Shown in pieces: positions 7,792 to 21,645 of a stretch of 64,000 nt of DNA. The DNA comes from Catenulispora sp. GP43. Lineage in GTDB: Bacteria > Actinomycetota > Actinomycetes > Streptomycetales > Catenulisporaceae. The stretch is taken from contig NZ_JBGCCT010000007.1 in NCBI RefSeq assembly GCF_041260665.1, forward strand, positions 310,001 through 374,000, written 5' to 3'. Numbering within the stretch: position 1 is the first letter of the stretch; each line of letters opens with the position of its first letter. Both the position numbers and the translations under genes were made by a program. The notes below the pieces were generated by a model. It was not told where the DNA came from, did no database searches, and saw only the letters and a program-made list of their open reading frames with translations.

Positions 7792-8808
7792 CTACCGCCG
7801 CGGCTCGAAGCGCTCCACGCTCGGACCGTAGGTGAACTCCCGGGTCATCGCGATGAAGTCCTGAGGGAACCCGAGCTCGAAGGACGCGGCCTCGTCCAGC
7901 TTGGCCAGTGCTTCGGCCGGCAGTTCCACCTCGAGCGCGGCCACGGTGTCCGTCAGCTGCTCGATGGTGCGGGCGCCGATGATTGGGTGGATCCAACGGT
8001 GCCGCGCGCGGGTCCAGGCCACGGCGGCTTGCGAGGAGGAGACGCCGAGGTCGTCGGCGACGGTGTCCAGCACGGCGGCGACGCGCAGGTCGCGTTCGGA
8101 GAGCTTCTCGCGGGAGGTGCGCGAGCCCGCGGCCGCGCCCTCGCGGGTGAACTTGCCGGTGAGCACGCCCCGGGCCAGCGGCGCCCAGGCCGCGACCGAC
8201 AGGCGCAGGGCCTCGGCCATCGGGAGCAGTTCGCGCTCGATGCCGCGCTCCAGCAGGCTGTAGTTGAGCTGCAGGCCCGCGAAGGGGGTCCAGCCGCGCA
8301 GCTCGGCCATGGTGTGGGCGCGGGCGGCGACCCAGGCCGGGGCGTCGGACAGGCCGATGTAGAGGACCTTGCCGGCGCGGACGAGGTCGTCCAGGGCCCG
8401 CATGGTCTCCTCCAGCGGCGTGTTCGGGTCCCAGATGTGGACCCAGAGCAGGTCGATGTAGTCGGTGTCCAGGCGGCGCAGGCTGTCCTCGACCGAGCGC
8501 CGCAGGTTCTTGCGGTGGTTGCCCGAGGCGTTGGGGTCGGCGCCGTCCATGGTCAGGGTGTACTTCGTGGCCAGCACGAAGCGCTCGCGGTCCGGCCCGA
8601 GCAGTTCCCCGACGATGCGCTCGCTGGAGCCGTCGGTGTAGCGGTTCGCGGTGTCTATGACGTTGCCGCCGGCCTCGGCGTAGGCGGTGAAGATCTTCCG
8701 GCAGTCCTCGACGGAGACGCCCCAGCCCCAGTCCTCGCCGAACCCCATGGTGCCGAGGAAGGCCTCTGATACCCGCAGGCCGGTGTTCCCGAAGGTCGTG
8801 TATCGCAT
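7792..8808 (-). CDS. Aldo/keto reductase
   Basis: A 338-aa protein from the ATG at 8808 (MRYTTFGNTGLRVS). An upstream ATG at 8838 would place translation inside the operator. The AKR catalytic tetrad is visible: Asp and Tyr in VIDTANRYTDG, Lys in FVLATKYTL, His in LLWVHIWDPN. The NADPH-binding end is around PIIGARTIEQLTDT. The start lies only 11 nt below a 15-bp-arm inverted repeat shared with a divergent TetR gene, so it is almost certainly repressed by that TetR and induced by an unknown, perhaps electrophilic carbonyl, ligand. Confidence 0.9.
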   Translation of the reverse strand: MRYTTFGNTGLRVSEAFLGTMGFGEDWGWGVSVEDCRKIFTAYAEAGGNVIDTANRYTDGSSERIVGELLGPDRERFVLATKYTLTMDGADPNASGNHRKNLRRSVEDSLRRLDTDYIDLLWVHIWDPNTPLEETMRALDDLVRAGKVLYIGLSDAPAWVAARAHTMAELRGWTPFAGLQLNYSLLERGIERELLPMAEALRLSVAAWAPLARGVLTGKFTREGAAAGSRTSREKLSERDLRVAAVLDTVADDLGVSSSQAAVAWTRARHRWIHPIIGARTIEQLTDTVAALEVELPAEALAKLDEAASFELGFPQDFIAMTREFTYGPSVERFEPRR

Positions 8809-8819
8809 GGCACGAGCAT

Positions 8820-8854
8820 ACATACTGTCTAGACACATCGTCTAGACAGTATGT
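8820..8854. promoter_or_regulatory. TetR operator: perfect 15-bp inverted repeat
   Basis: Arms 8820-8834 and 8840-8854 are exact reverse complements around a 5-nt spacer. Each arm contains the self-palindromic octamer GTCTAGAC (8827-8834 and 8840-8847), so the site offers two half-palindromes 13 bp apart, as for a pair of dimers. It lies between the divergent aldo/keto reductase (start 8808) and tetR (start 8877). Confidence 0.85.
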
Positions 8855-8876
8855 CCAGGCGCCGTGTCTCGCTACC

Positions 8877-9551
8877 ATGGCCGCCATGGCACAGGAGGAG
8901 GCGATCCCGGCACGCCGGGCAGCAGCAAGTCGGGCGGCCCGCGACGACCGGGAGGTGCGCGAGGCCATCCTCACCGCGACGCGCCGCCTACTGGACGAGC
9001 GCCGCTTCGACGAGCTCAGCGTGGCCGACATCCTGGCCGCCGCGGGCGTGGCGCGGGGGAGCTTCTACTTCTACTTCGCCGGCAAGCACCAGGTGCTCGC
9101 CGAGCTGACCCGGCGCGCCGTGGCCCGCGGCCAGACCGCCGCCGAACCCTGGCTGGCCGCCACCGACGACCCGCGCGAGACCATCCGGCACGGCATCAGC
9201 GAGGGCGCGAAGCTGTGGCGCGCCGAGGCCCCGGTGCTGCGGGCGGTGGTCGAGAACTGGCGCAGCGATCCGGAGCTCGGCGAGCTGTGGCTGAGTCTCA
9301 TGGCCGGCTTCACCGGCGCGACCGCCGAGCGGATCGCTGCGGATCAGGGTGCTGGTGCTGGTGCTGGTGCCGGTGCCGACACCTCTGCCGGCGTCGACAC
9401 CGAACACCTGGCCGCCGCTCTGACGTGGCTGGGCGAGCGTCTGTACTACCTCGCGGCGATCGGGGTCGAGCCGTTCGCCGACGAGGAGGCACTGGTGGAC
9501 GTACTCACCCACATCTGGATGAGCGTTCTGCACCCGACCGGTCATCGTTAA
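8877..9551 (+). CDS. TetR-family repressor divergent from aldo/keto reductase
   Basis: A 224-aa protein; the ATG at 8886 is an alternative start. The N-terminal HTH is clear: REAILTATRRLLDERRFDELS, then VADILAAAGVARGSFYFYFAGKHQVL, with the FYFYF motif typical of TetR. The C-terminal ligand domain is generic. An alternating Ala-Gly stretch (AGAGAGAGA, about residues 158-166) arises from a 6-bp tandem repeat. It faces the AKR gene across a strong inverted repeat and should repress both genes. Confidence 0.9.
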   Translation: MAAMAQEEAIPARRAAASRAARDDREVREAILTATRRLLDERRFDELSVADILAAAGVARGSFYFYFAGKHQVLAELTRRAVARGQTAAEPWLAATDDPRETIRHGISEGAKLWRAEAPVLRAVVENWRSDPELGELWLSLMAGFTGATAERIAADQGAGAGAGAGADTSAGVDTEHLAAALTWLGERLYYLAAIGVEPFADEEALVDVLTHIWMSVLHPTGHR

Positions 9552-9758
9552 CCTTCCATCGGGGGTGGTGGGGATGTTCTATAGCGCCTGGACCAACCCC
9601 GAGATCGGCATCATCGCCCCGGCGGCGGCCGGGTGCTGCCGAGCGCCTACGGTAAGAACGACGAGAGCCGCCCCGTGAGCGTGCCGCCGTTCCGGGGGGC
9701 TGCGGCCGCTCAGCGACGACGACCAGGTTGTCGACGGGTCCTGATCGGCTGGCATCGT
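9552..9758. other. Intergenic stretch without identified function
   Basis: About 200 nt between tetR and the hypothetical at 9759. A short frame from an ATG at 9573 reads MFYSAWTNPEIGIIAP before stopping, and a second frame continues with LPSAYGKND. Together they look like a possible remnant of a frameshifted small gene, but I could not match them to a family. Confidence 0.3.
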
Positions 9759-10424
9759 CTAGCGGGGAGTCGCGTCGCGCCTTTCCTCGGCCAGGTCCAT
9801 CGCCAGCTGGATGGTCTCGGTCTCGATCCGGAAGACCGGGGCGCATCCGCGGCTCTGCAAACCGTTCATCTGCTCGGTCCGGTGTTCGGAGGTGTCCTCT
9901 TGGGGGAGAAACGGCCCTTCCACTGCCAAGCTCTCCCCGTCTTGCCTGATGCCGCAGTAGTAGACGAAATCGGTGCGGCCGTCCGTGCGCCGGGCCGCGA
10001 GGCCGGTGCGTTCGTCCTCGTCGGTGAGCCTGGCCAGGGCGTCCGGGTCGCCGTCGGCGGCAGCGAGCCGGCGCAGCGCGGCGTTGGCCTCAGTGTGGTC
10101 ATCGAGGTCTGATTCGCAGTCCAGGGCCCGCTCGTACAGCTGTTGTGCGCCGCGCAGGTCACCGAGGAAGACCATGACCTCGGCCAGGGTGAGCGCGTCG
10201 AGATAGCGCTGTTCCGGAGCGGCGCGGTCGAGCGCCCGGTGGAACGTCGCCCTGGTGCCGGCCACGTCGTCGTGGACCGACTGCCAGATCCCGTAGTTCA
10301 GGAACGCCTCGCGGGCGTAGCGGTCGTCGTCGGAGTCCATCAGTACCCGGAATGCCGCGCCGGCTTGCTCCCACAGCTCGTCGTCGGGGGTGTCCGCCCG
10401 CCGAAACGACATCTGGGCAGTCAT
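9759..10424 (-). CDS. Hypothetical protein with TPR-like helical repeats
   Basis: A 221-aa acidic soluble protein. Residues 10-120 show paired amphipathic helices spaced like tetratricopeptide repeats (AREAFLNYGIWQSVHDDVAGTRATFHRALD, YLDALTLAEVMVFLGDLRGAQQLYERALD split here for description, then NAALRRLAAADGDPDALARLTDEDE). The C-terminal 70 residues, with TDFVYYCGIRQDGESLA, are unlike TPRs. ATGs at 10424 and 10412 are both possible starts. No catalytic motif is visible and the function is unknown. Confidence 0.6.
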   Translation of the reverse strand: MTAQMSFRRADTPDDELWEQAGAAFRVLMDSDDDRYAREAFLNYGIWQSVHDDVAGTRATFHRALDRAAPEQRYLDALTLAEVMVFLGDLRGAQQLYERALDCESDLDDHTEANAALRRLAAADGDPDALARLTDEDERTGLAARRTDGRTDFVYYCGIRQDGESLAVEGPFLPQEDTSEHRTEQMNGLQSRGCAPVFRIETETIQLAMDLAEERRDATPR

Positions 10425-10490
10425 CGCGCATCAGTGCGCAGCGCCGAAATCCCCTTGCGAAGGCCCCCGCGCTCCGATCAGGATCGCGCC

Positions 10491-11399
10491 ATGACAACCT
10501 CCGCACCCGACGGGCGCGCCGGCATCGATGCGGCTTTGGTCAAGCGCCTGCTCACGGCGCAGTTCCCACAGTGGGCGCAGCTGCCGGTGACGCCGGTGGA
10601 GGTCGACGGCTGGGACAACCGCACCTACCGGCTGGGCACCGACATGACCGTGCGCCTGCCGACCGCCGCCGGGTACGTCGCCGGCGTCGCGAAGGAGAAC
10701 GAGTGGCTGCCGCGGCTCGCCCCGCAGCTGCCGCTGCCGATCCCCGAGGTGATGGGGGTCGGGGAGCCGGGGGAGGGCTACCCGCATCCGTGGTCAGTCC
10801 GGGGCTGGCTGCCGGGAACCACCCTCGACATCGGGGAACTGGCTGATCCGGAGCGCTTCGCCACCGATCTGGCCGCGTTCCTGCACGCGCTTCAGGCTGC
10901 TGACACCACCGGCGGCCCGATCGGCGGGGAGCACAGCTTCTACCGGGGCACCTCGCCGGCGTACTACGACGCCGAGACCCGCAGCTGCCTGGCCGAGCTG
11001 GAAGGCCGCATCGACACCCGCCGCGCCGCAGAGGTCTGGGAAGCGGCGCTGAAGGCCGAGTGGGACGGCGATCCGGTCTGGTTCCACGGCGACATCGCCA
11101 CCGGCAACCTGCTCATCGACGGCGGACGGCTGGCCGCCGTGATCGACTTCGGCACCAGCGGCGTCGGCGACCCGGCCTGCGACCTGGCCATCACCTGGGT
11201 GACGCTGACCGGCTCGGTCCGGGAGACGTTCCGCGCCGCGGTCGCACAGGATCCGGCCACCTGGGCCCGCGGCCGGGGCTGGGCGCTGTGGAAGGCGATG
11301 CTCCAGCTCAGCGGCCGGTCGCACACCGACCCCGCGCTGGCCCCGGAGTTCGAACGGGTCATCGGCGACATCCTCGACGACCACGACCGGCACGGCTGA
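10491..11399 (+). CDS. Aminoglycoside phosphotransferase (APH)-family kinase
   Basis: A 302-aa protein from the ATG at 10491. It carries the APH-fold hallmarks: a Brenner motif VWFHGDIATGNLLID with catalytic Asp, then AAVIDFGTSGVGDPACDL with the metal-binding Asp. An N-terminal lobe has DGWDNRTYRLG and TVRLPTAAGY. The family includes aminoglycoside, macrolide and small-molecule kinases; the substrate cannot be assigned. It lies between a hypothetical and a serine hydrolase gene on the same strand. Confidence 0.85.
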   Translation: MTTSAPDGRAGIDAALVKRLLTAQFPQWAQLPVTPVEVDGWDNRTYRLGTDMTVRLPTAAGYVAGVAKENEWLPRLAPQLPLPIPEVMGVGEPGEGYPHPWSVRGWLPGTTLDIGELADPERFATDLAAFLHALQAADTTGGPIGGEHSFYRGTSPAYYDAETRSCLAELEGRIDTRRAAEVWEAALKAEWDGDPVWFHGDIATGNLLIDGGRLAAVIDFGTSGVGDPACDLAITWVTLTGSVRETFRAAVAQDPATWARGRGWALWKAMLQLSGRSHTDPALAPEFERVIGDILDDHDRHG

Positions 11400-11503
11400 G
11401 CCGCTTGCGCACATTTTCCGGATTCCGGTAGGGAAGGTCCAGGACTGGACACACACAGTCCCGGACCGCATGTCATTCCCGTAGACCACAGACCGGAGTC
11501 GCG

Positions 11504-12919
11504 ATGACCGCCCTGCCCCGCTCAACGCCCACGTCGCAGGCCACTGACGCGCACGGCATCGTCGCCTTCCTCGACGCCGTCGACGGCGTGGCCGGCATCG
11601 AGCCGCACAGCGTCATGCTGCTGCGCCACGGCCACGTCATCGCAGAGGGCTGGTGGTCGCCCTACAGCGCGCCGGGGCTGCACCAGCTCTACTCGCTGAG
11701 TAAGATCTTCACCTCCACCGCCGCCGGACTGGCCCGCGCTGAGAAGCTCCTGGACTTCGATGCCACGGTCCTGTCCTACTTCCCGGAGCTGGACGCCGAG
11801 GTCACCGACCCGGCCAGCCGGTCGATCCTGGTCCGGCACATCGCGACCATGTCGGCCGGGCACACCACCGAACAGTGGAACCGGGCCCTGGCCATAGACC
11901 ACACCGAGCCGGCGCGGGGCTTCCTGCTCGACCCGCCGGACGGCACCCCCGGCGTCACCTTCGCCTACAGCCAGTCGACCACGTACGTGCTCGGCGCGAT
12001 CATCCAGCGAGTCACCGGATGCACGCTGACGGAGTACCTGCGCCCCCGGCTGTTCGAACCGCTGGGCATCGACGGGATCGATGAGATGTTCTGGCTGCAA
12101 CACCCGCCCGGCCGCGACATCGGCTTCGCCGGCCTGCACGCCACCACCGAGGCCGTGGCGCGGCTCGGCCAGTTGTATCTGCAAGGCGGTGTCTGGGAGG
12201 GGCGGCAGCTGCTGGCGCCGGAGTGGGTCGCCGAAGCCACCGTGACGCAGGTGGCCAACGGTAACTGGGGCGGCCCGGAATCGGATTGGGCGCAGGGCTA
12301 CGGCTACCAGTTCTGGATGTCCCGGCACGGCTACCGCGGCGACGGCGCGTACGGACAGCTGTGCGTCGTCCTGCCCGAACACGACGCGGTGCTCGCCATG
12401 ACCGGCGAAGCCGAGGACATGCAAGCCGTCCTCGACGCGGCGTGGACACACCTCCTGCCCGCCTTCGACCGCGAGGCCTCACCGGCGGCCGACGAAGCGC
12501 TGGCGCACCGCCTGACCGACCTTCAGCTCCCGTTCCCCGCCGGCGACGAGGCCCCCGAGGCCGAGTTCACCGCCGGCACATCAGTGCTCCGCAAGCTGGA
12601 ACGCATCAGCCTCACGCCCCACACCCTGACTCTGCGCGAAGAAGACGGCACCACCACACTGCCCCTCACTCTCGGCTCCTGGCCCCCGCCGACCGGCCAC
12701 CTGACGGCGCGCGCCGCCCGCACCGGCGCCGACACGGTGACGGTGCACCTGCAGTTCACGCAGACCCCGCACAAGCTGCGCATCACCTGCGATCTGCGCA
12801 CCGGCACCTTCGATGCCCAGTGGCGCACCGTGCCGCTGATGGCCCGGTCGGTGAGCTCGCTGGCCTCCGTCGCCGATCCCGGGCGCCGGGGGAGTGAGTG
12901 GCCGGGGCGGCGGAGCTGA
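11504..12919 (+). CDS. Serine hydrolase, class C beta-lactamase/esterase type
   Basis: A 471-aa protein. The penicillin-binding fold is shown by the SxxK motif SLSK at residues 64-67 (Ser64 as nucleophile, Lys67) and the YSQ at 155-157 in place of YxN. HIATMSAGH and LGAIIQRVTG fit conserved surrounding motifs. No clear signal peptide is present, so it is probably a cytoplasmic esterase, amidase or beta-lactamase-like enzyme. The last 110 residues form an extra beta-rich tail. A GGAG ribosome-binding site sits upstream of the ATG. Confidence 0.85.
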   Translation: MTALPRSTPTSQATDAHGIVAFLDAVDGVAGIEPHSVMLLRHGHVIAEGWWSPYSAPGLHQLYSLSKIFTSTAAGLARAEKLLDFDATVLSYFPELDAEVTDPASRSILVRHIATMSAGHTTEQWNRALAIDHTEPARGFLLDPPDGTPGVTFAYSQSTTYVLGAIIQRVTGCTLTEYLRPRLFEPLGIDGIDEMFWLQHPPGRDIGFAGLHATTEAVARLGQLYLQGGVWEGRQLLAPEWVAEATVTQVANGNWGGPESDWAQGYGYQFWMSRHGYRGDGAYGQLCVVLPEHDAVLAMTGEAEDMQAVLDAAWTHLLPAFDREASPAADEALAHRLTDLQLPFPAGDEAPEAEFTAGTSVLRKLERISLTPHTLTLREEDGTTTLPLTLGSWPPPTGHLTARAARTGADTVTVHLQFTQTPHKLRITCDLRTGTFDAQWRTVPLMARSVSSLASVADPGRRGSEWPGRRS

Positions 12920-13001
12920 CGCCGGGATTTCGAACCCTTGCATTGATTCGGCGGCTGCCGGTGCTCTTTGGGGATGGAAGCACACCGCCGAGGGGGGATC
13001 G

Positions 13002-13514
13002 ATGCGAGCGGACAAGGACGGCCACGACGCCGAGTTCCACGATTTCATGGTCGGCCGCTGGCCGTCGCTGGTCCGGTTCGCCTACGGCCTGACCGGCGAC
13101 CACGGCCACGCCGAAGACCTGGCGCAGGCCGCGCTGGCCAAGGCGCTCGTGGCGTGGCCGCGGGTCCGCCGCGCGGACGATCCGGACGCCTATGTCCGCA
13201 GGATCCTGATCAACCTCAATCTCCGGCGGTTCCGCAAACGCCGCGTCGCGGAGAACCTCGGCGGCGACGTGCCGGAAGCGGCCACCGGCGACAGCACAGA
13301 CCGACTCGACCAGCGCGCGACCCTGATCCCGGCCCTGATGGAGCTGCCGCCGGGTCAGCGCGCGGTGGTCATCCTGCGGTACTGGGACGGCCTGACCGAG
13401 ACCCAGGCCGCCGCGATCCTGGGCTGCTCGGTCGGCAACGTGCGCAGCCAGGCATCCCGCGCGCTGGCCCGCCTCCGCACCGACCCGCGTCTGCACGATT
13501 GGAGCGCGTCATGA
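13002..13514 (+). CDS. SigE-family ECF RNA polymerase sigma factor
   Basis: A 170-aa protein from the ATG at 13002, preceded by an AGGGGGG ribosome-binding site. Region 2 is FHDFMVGRWPSLVRFAYGLTGDHGHAEDLAQAAL and region 4 is LPPGQRAVVILRYWDGLTETQAAAILGCSVGNVRSQASRALARLR, both matching the SigE-like actinobacterial ECF group. Its stop overlaps the next ATG by 4 nt, coupling it to a membrane-anchored partner that is probably its regulator. Confidence 0.9.
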   Translation: MRADKDGHDAEFHDFMVGRWPSLVRFAYGLTGDHGHAEDLAQAALAKALVAWPRVRRADDPDAYVRRILINLNLRRFRKRRVAENLGGDVPEAATGDSTDRLDQRATLIPALMELPPGQRAVVILRYWDGLTETQAAAILGCSVGNVRSQASRALARLRTDPRLHDWSAS

Positions 13515-14584
13515 CCGACGACGAACTGGCCTTGCGGCGGCACCTCGACGAGGAACTGAACCGGCTCCAGCCCCGCCCGGTCCCCACAGAGGCGGTCTAC
13601 GGCCGCGCGCGGGCTATCCGGCACACGCGGCGCGTGTGGGCTGCCGGGGCGTTGGCGGTCGCGGCGGTGCTGGGGACGAGCCTGCCGGTCCTGGGCTCGA
13701 TGGGGTTGCGGCACAGTGCCGCCGGCGGGCCCGGGGTCACGGTGAATGCGCCGCACGTTGACTCGAAGGGGCGCTACGTGTTCTCCGGGAGCGCGGCAGG
13801 CAAACGCTGGACTGTCACCGCCCCTCCCGGTGAATGCCCCTCCGGAGTGGACTCCACTGTGGTGTGCGCCGGGAGTCCTGGGCCTGATCCCGCAGACTTC
13901 TCCTTTACGGCGTCTGCTGGGTCTCCGACGGTCTACACAGTGTTCTTCGGCGCGAAGACCACCCGGGTCGACATGGCTTTCAGCGACGGTGAAGAGGTGG
14001 TGCTGCTGCCGGGGGTCCTGTCAGGTAGGCAGGTGGCCATGGTGGAGGTGCCGCCGCAGCTCGGGATCGCCCGTGTCGAAGCCTATGCGGCGGACGGGAG
14101 CCCTCTCGCGTACTCCATACCGTTCCAGGCCAACGGTATGGCCCACTTCGCCACGTGGTACCAGCCGGGCCAGACGCCGACACAGGCGGAGGCCTCCGGG
14201 ACGATCACCGGCACCACCCAGTCGGGCACGTACGCGTCCGTCGAGGTCCGGATCGGACCGTTCGGGGTCTGCTACACCGTCGCGCAGCCTCCCGCAGCCG
14301 GCTCGGTGCCCACGACGAATTGCCGACGGCTGTCCGCGTCGGAGTCCGATGGTGTGCCTCCCCGTGCCTTCGAATGGGTGGCGCTCGGCGGACAGGTGGA
14401 CAACCGGGTCGACCACGTCGACTTCGCGCTGAACACGGGCACGATCCATGTGAAGGCCGTGCGCATCGGCGGCTACTCCTTTGCGGTGGGCTTCACGAAC
14501 TACGGCTTCGAGGCGCTTGGCCGGACCGAATACGACGCCTCCGGCCACGCCATCTCCACCGGGCAGACGTCGGCCAAGCCCTGA
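13511..14584 (+). CDS. Membrane-anchored partner of the SigE-type sigma factor
   Basis: A 357-aa protein whose ATG overlaps the sigma stop (ATGA). Residues 1-42 are cytoplasmic and charged (DDELALRRHLDEELNRLQPRP). One TM segment follows (VWAAGALAVAAVLGTSLPVLG), then about 290 extracytoplasmic residues rich in Thr, Ser and Gly with cysteine pairs (CPSGVDSTVVC and CYTVAQPPAAGSVPTTNC). The topology fits an anti-sigma or sensor protein for the upstream sigma factor, but there is no zinc-binding ZAS motif, so the anti-sigma role is inferred from coupling. Confidence 0.65.
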   Translation: MTDDELALRRHLDEELNRLQPRPVPTEAVYGRARAIRHTRRVWAAGALAVAAVLGTSLPVLGSMGLRHSAAGGPGVTVNAPHVDSKGRYVFSGSAAGKRWTVTAPPGECPSGVDSTVVCAGSPGPDPADFSFTASAGSPTVYTVFFGAKTTRVDMAFSDGEEVVLLPGVLSGRQVAMVEVPPQLGIARVEAYAADGSPLAYSIPFQANGMAHFATWYQPGQTPTQAEASGTITGTTQSGTYASVEVRIGPFGVCYTVAQPPAAGSVPTTNCRRLSASESDGVPPRAFEWVALGGQVDNRVDHVDFALNTGTIHVKAVRIGGYSFAVGFTNYGFEALGRTEYDASGHAISTGQTSAKP

Positions 14585-14594
14585 GGCCGGCGCA

Positions 14595-14649
14595 CGACAT
14601 CGGCCCGGATCGAGGCTCACGAAGAGCACGGTCGTCCGGGCCGATGTCG
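14595..14649. terminator. Bidirectional hairpin terminator
   Basis: A 15-nt inverted repeat (14595-14609 with 14635-14649; core CATCGGCCCGGA/TCCGGGCCGATG) with a 25-nt loop. It lies between the convergent sigma-partner gene and cellulase gene, so it can serve both. Confidence 0.75.
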
Positions 14650-14664
14650 GCTCCCCCCGGCTAC

Positions 14665-17382
<2,718 letters not shown>

Positions 17383-17417
17383 GCCGGGGCCGGCCCGGGG
17401 AGACGGAGCAGATATCC

Positions 17418-18418
17418 ATGACCACCGCATCCGAAGCGGCTACGTCGGCTACGTCGGCTACGTCGGCTACGTCCGCCACGTCCGCCACGTCCGCCACGTC
17501 GGCCACGTCGGCTACGCCGCTGACCGCTCTGCGGGCCCGGCTGGCGACGGTGGTGGCGATCCCGGCCACCCCCTTCACCCCCGACGGCGGCGTCGACTGG
17601 CCCGGGCACGCCGCGCTGATCCGCCGCCTGGTCCACCACGGCGTCCAGGCCGTGACGCCCAACGGCAACACCGGCGAGTTCTACACCCTCAACGAGCCCG
17701 AGAAGCGCCGGGCGGTGGAATCCACGGTCCAGGCCGTGGACGGCCGGGCCGAGGTGGTGGCCGGCGTCGGCCTGGACATCGCCAGCGCCGTCGACGCCGC
17801 CCGGCACGCGGCCGGCGTCGGTGCCAGCGCCCTGATGATCCACCAGCCGGTGCACCCCTATCGCTCCGCCGAGGGCTGGATCGAGTACCACCGCGTCATC
17901 GCCGACGCGGTGCCCGAGCTCGGCGTCATCCTCTACGTCCGCGACGAACGCGTGGCCGGGGAACACATAGCCACGCTGGCCCGGCACAGTCCGAACGTGA
18001 TCGGCGTGAAGTACGCCGTCCCGGACCCGGTACGCTTCGCCTCGGTGGCGCGCGACGCCGGGCTGGAGGCCTTCGCCTGGATCGCCGGGCTCGCCGAGCT
18101 GTCCGCGCCGGGCTACTGGGCCGTCGGCGCGACCGGGTTCACCTCCGGGCTGGTCAACGTCGCGCCCCGGCTGTCCGCGGCGATGCTGGACGCGCTGCGC
18201 GGCGGCGACTTCGCCAAGTCGATGCTGCTGTGGGAGACGGTCCGGGAGTTCGAGGAGCTGCGGGCCGCCGACGCCAGCGCCGACAACGTCAGCGTGGTGA
18301 AGGAGGCGCTGGCCCAGCTCGGGTTCATCGGCCGCGACGTGCGTCCGCCGTCCCGGGCGCTGCCGCAGAACGTGCGGGACCGGATCGCCGCCGTGCTCGA
18401 CCAGTGGCGGAGCGGGGG

Positions 18419-18428
<10 letters not shown>
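17418..18428 (+). CDS. DapA-superfamily aldolase/dehydratase (sugar-acid type)
   Basis: A 336-aa protein from the ATG at 17418. The DHDPS/NAL barrel starts near residue 36 after a low-complexity leader of TSA repeats (residues 9-33). GNTGEF at 83-88 is the carboxylate-binding loop, Tyr173 in ILYVRD and Lys198 in GVKYAV are the catalytic Tyr and Schiff-base Lys. Together with the overlapping IlvD/Edd dehydratase and the sugar transporter genes it most likely dehydrates or cleaves a 2-keto-3-deoxy sugar acid rather than making dihydrodipicolinate. The next ATG (18419) overlaps its 3' end by 10 nt. Confidence 0.85.
17438..17518. repeat. 9-bp tandem repeat, nine units, in frame
   Basis: Nine 9-bp units of the form GGCTACGTC or CGCCACGTC encode nine consecutive Ala-Thr-Ser triplets at the N-terminus of the DapA-like protein. 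Two unit variants alternate in blocks, as expected from slippage. The repeat lies outside the barrel fold, so its length can vary without destroying the enzyme. Confidence 0.9.
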
Positions 18429-20209
<1,781 letters not shown>

Positions 20210-20220
20210 CGATCCACCGC

Positions 20221-20355
20221 AAGGCAACGAAGCAGGACGCAACACTTCAAGGCAACGAAGCAGGACGTACCACTTCACGGCCACCGTCGCGGCCCGAATC
20301 CGCCCGCCGGTCTCCGCATCACCGCTCCCGCATCACCGTTCCCGCATCACCGCCC
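20221..20355. repeat. Short tandem repeats upstream of the binding-protein gene
   Basis: Two 28-bp units (20221-20248 and 20249-20276, two mismatches, core GGCAACGAAGCAGGACG) are followed by three 14-bp units sharing CCGCATCACC (20314-20355). They fill the 201-nt gap between the dehydratase and the solute-binding protein genes, where an internal promoter or processing site could lie. There is no palindromic structure and no spacer pattern of a CRISPR array. Confidence 0.8.
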
Positions 20356-20410
20356 CCGCCGCACCTCAGCGGCGCCGGCTCCGCACTCTCACCAAGCGAA
20401 GGACACCCCT

Positions 20411-21643
20411 ATGTCCGTGCGCAATACAGCCATGTCCCGGCGCAGCCTGCTCAGCTCGCTGGCCGCCGGCGCCGCCACCGCGCCCCTGCTCTCCGCGTGC
20501 GGCGCACCGGGATCGTCGAGCTCTGCCAAGGCCGCGCCGCCGAGCACGCTGGCCACCGTGCCGTCCAAGCCGGTGGCGCTGAACATCCTGGACGTGGCCG
20601 GGAACCTGCAGCTGACCCAGCCGATCCTGGACGCCTTCAAGGCCCAGCACCCGCAGATCGTCTCCGGCATCACCACCAGCACCGGCACCGCGCCGGAGCT
20701 GGCGCCGAAGGTGCAGGCGCAGCAGCAGGGCGGGAACGTGCAGATCGACCTGGTGCTCACCGGCACCGACGGCCTGGCCGCCGGGATCGAGAAGCAGCTC
20801 TGGTACGACCTCAAGCCCTACTACGACACCTTCTTCCCGAACCTGATGGCGAACTACCAGCCCGCCGCCGCCTCCATGGCCGCGCTCGCGCAGGACCAGG
20901 GCATCGAACTGGTGGTCACCCCCTCCGGGCCGCTGCTGGAGTACGACCCCGGCAAGGTCGCGGCGCCCCCGACCACGCCGGACGCGCTGCTGGCCTGGGC
21001 CCAGGCGCACCCCGGCAAGTTCCAGTACGCCCAGCCCCGCAACTCCGGCCCCGGCCGCACGTTCCTCATGGGCCTGCCGTACCTGCTCGGCGACTCCGAC
21101 CCCAGCGATCCGACCAACGGCTGGGCCAAGACCTGGGACTACCTGGCGTAGCTGGGCAAGTACGTCGAGAGCTACCCGACGAAGACCTCCGCGACGATGA
21201 CCGGCATCGCGCAGGGCACCGTCTGGATCATCGCCTCCACGGCCGGCTGGTACATCAACCCGCGGGCCACCGGCACCGTCCCGGCCGGCGTCAAGGTCGC
21301 CAAGTTCGACAACCTGACCTGGGTCAGCGACGCGCAGTACGGCGTGATCCCCAAGGGGATCCCGGCCGACCACCTCACCGCGGTGCTGCGGCTGCTGGCC
21401 TTCGCCCTGACCCCGGATCAGCAGGCTGCGACGTACGACCAGGGCTACTTCTACCCCGGCCCCGCGGTGAAGGGCGTGACCCTCTCCCAGGCGCCGGCCG
21501 CCTCGCAGCAGGTCGTCCAGAAATACGGCGACCCCGACTTCGACGCCTGGACCTCCTCCGGTCCGATCCGCAACTCGCTGCCCGCCCAGGCCCAGGTCAC
21601 CGCGTTCGACTTGTGGGACAAGAAGATCGGCGCGGCGAAGTGA
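20411..21643 (+). pseudogene. ABC sugar-binding lipoprotein with internal amber stop
   Basis: One continuous frame of 410 codons is broken by a single TAG at 21149-21151 (DYLA-stop-LGKYVESYPTK). The N-terminus has a Tat/lipobox-like signal: SRRSLLSSLAAGAATAPLLSACG, with Cys at about residue 31 as lipidation site. The rest matches extracellular solute-binding protein family 1 (VALNILDVAGNLQLTQPILDAF; GTVWIIASTAGWYIN; PKGIPADHLTAVLRLLAF). A one-base change from GAG or CAG would give the stop. It is a nonsense mutant or a sequencing error. It is followed 2 nt later by the ABC ATPase gene. Confidence 0.85.
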
Positions 21644-21645
21644 CG

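Noticed and set aside
20221-20355. Possible CRISPR array
   Set aside because: Repeats are directly adjacent with no unique spacers, and only two or three units exist.
21149-21151. Programmed TAG read-through in the binding protein
   Set aside because: No stop-codon context or structure suggests recoding; a nonsense mutation or sequence error is simpler.
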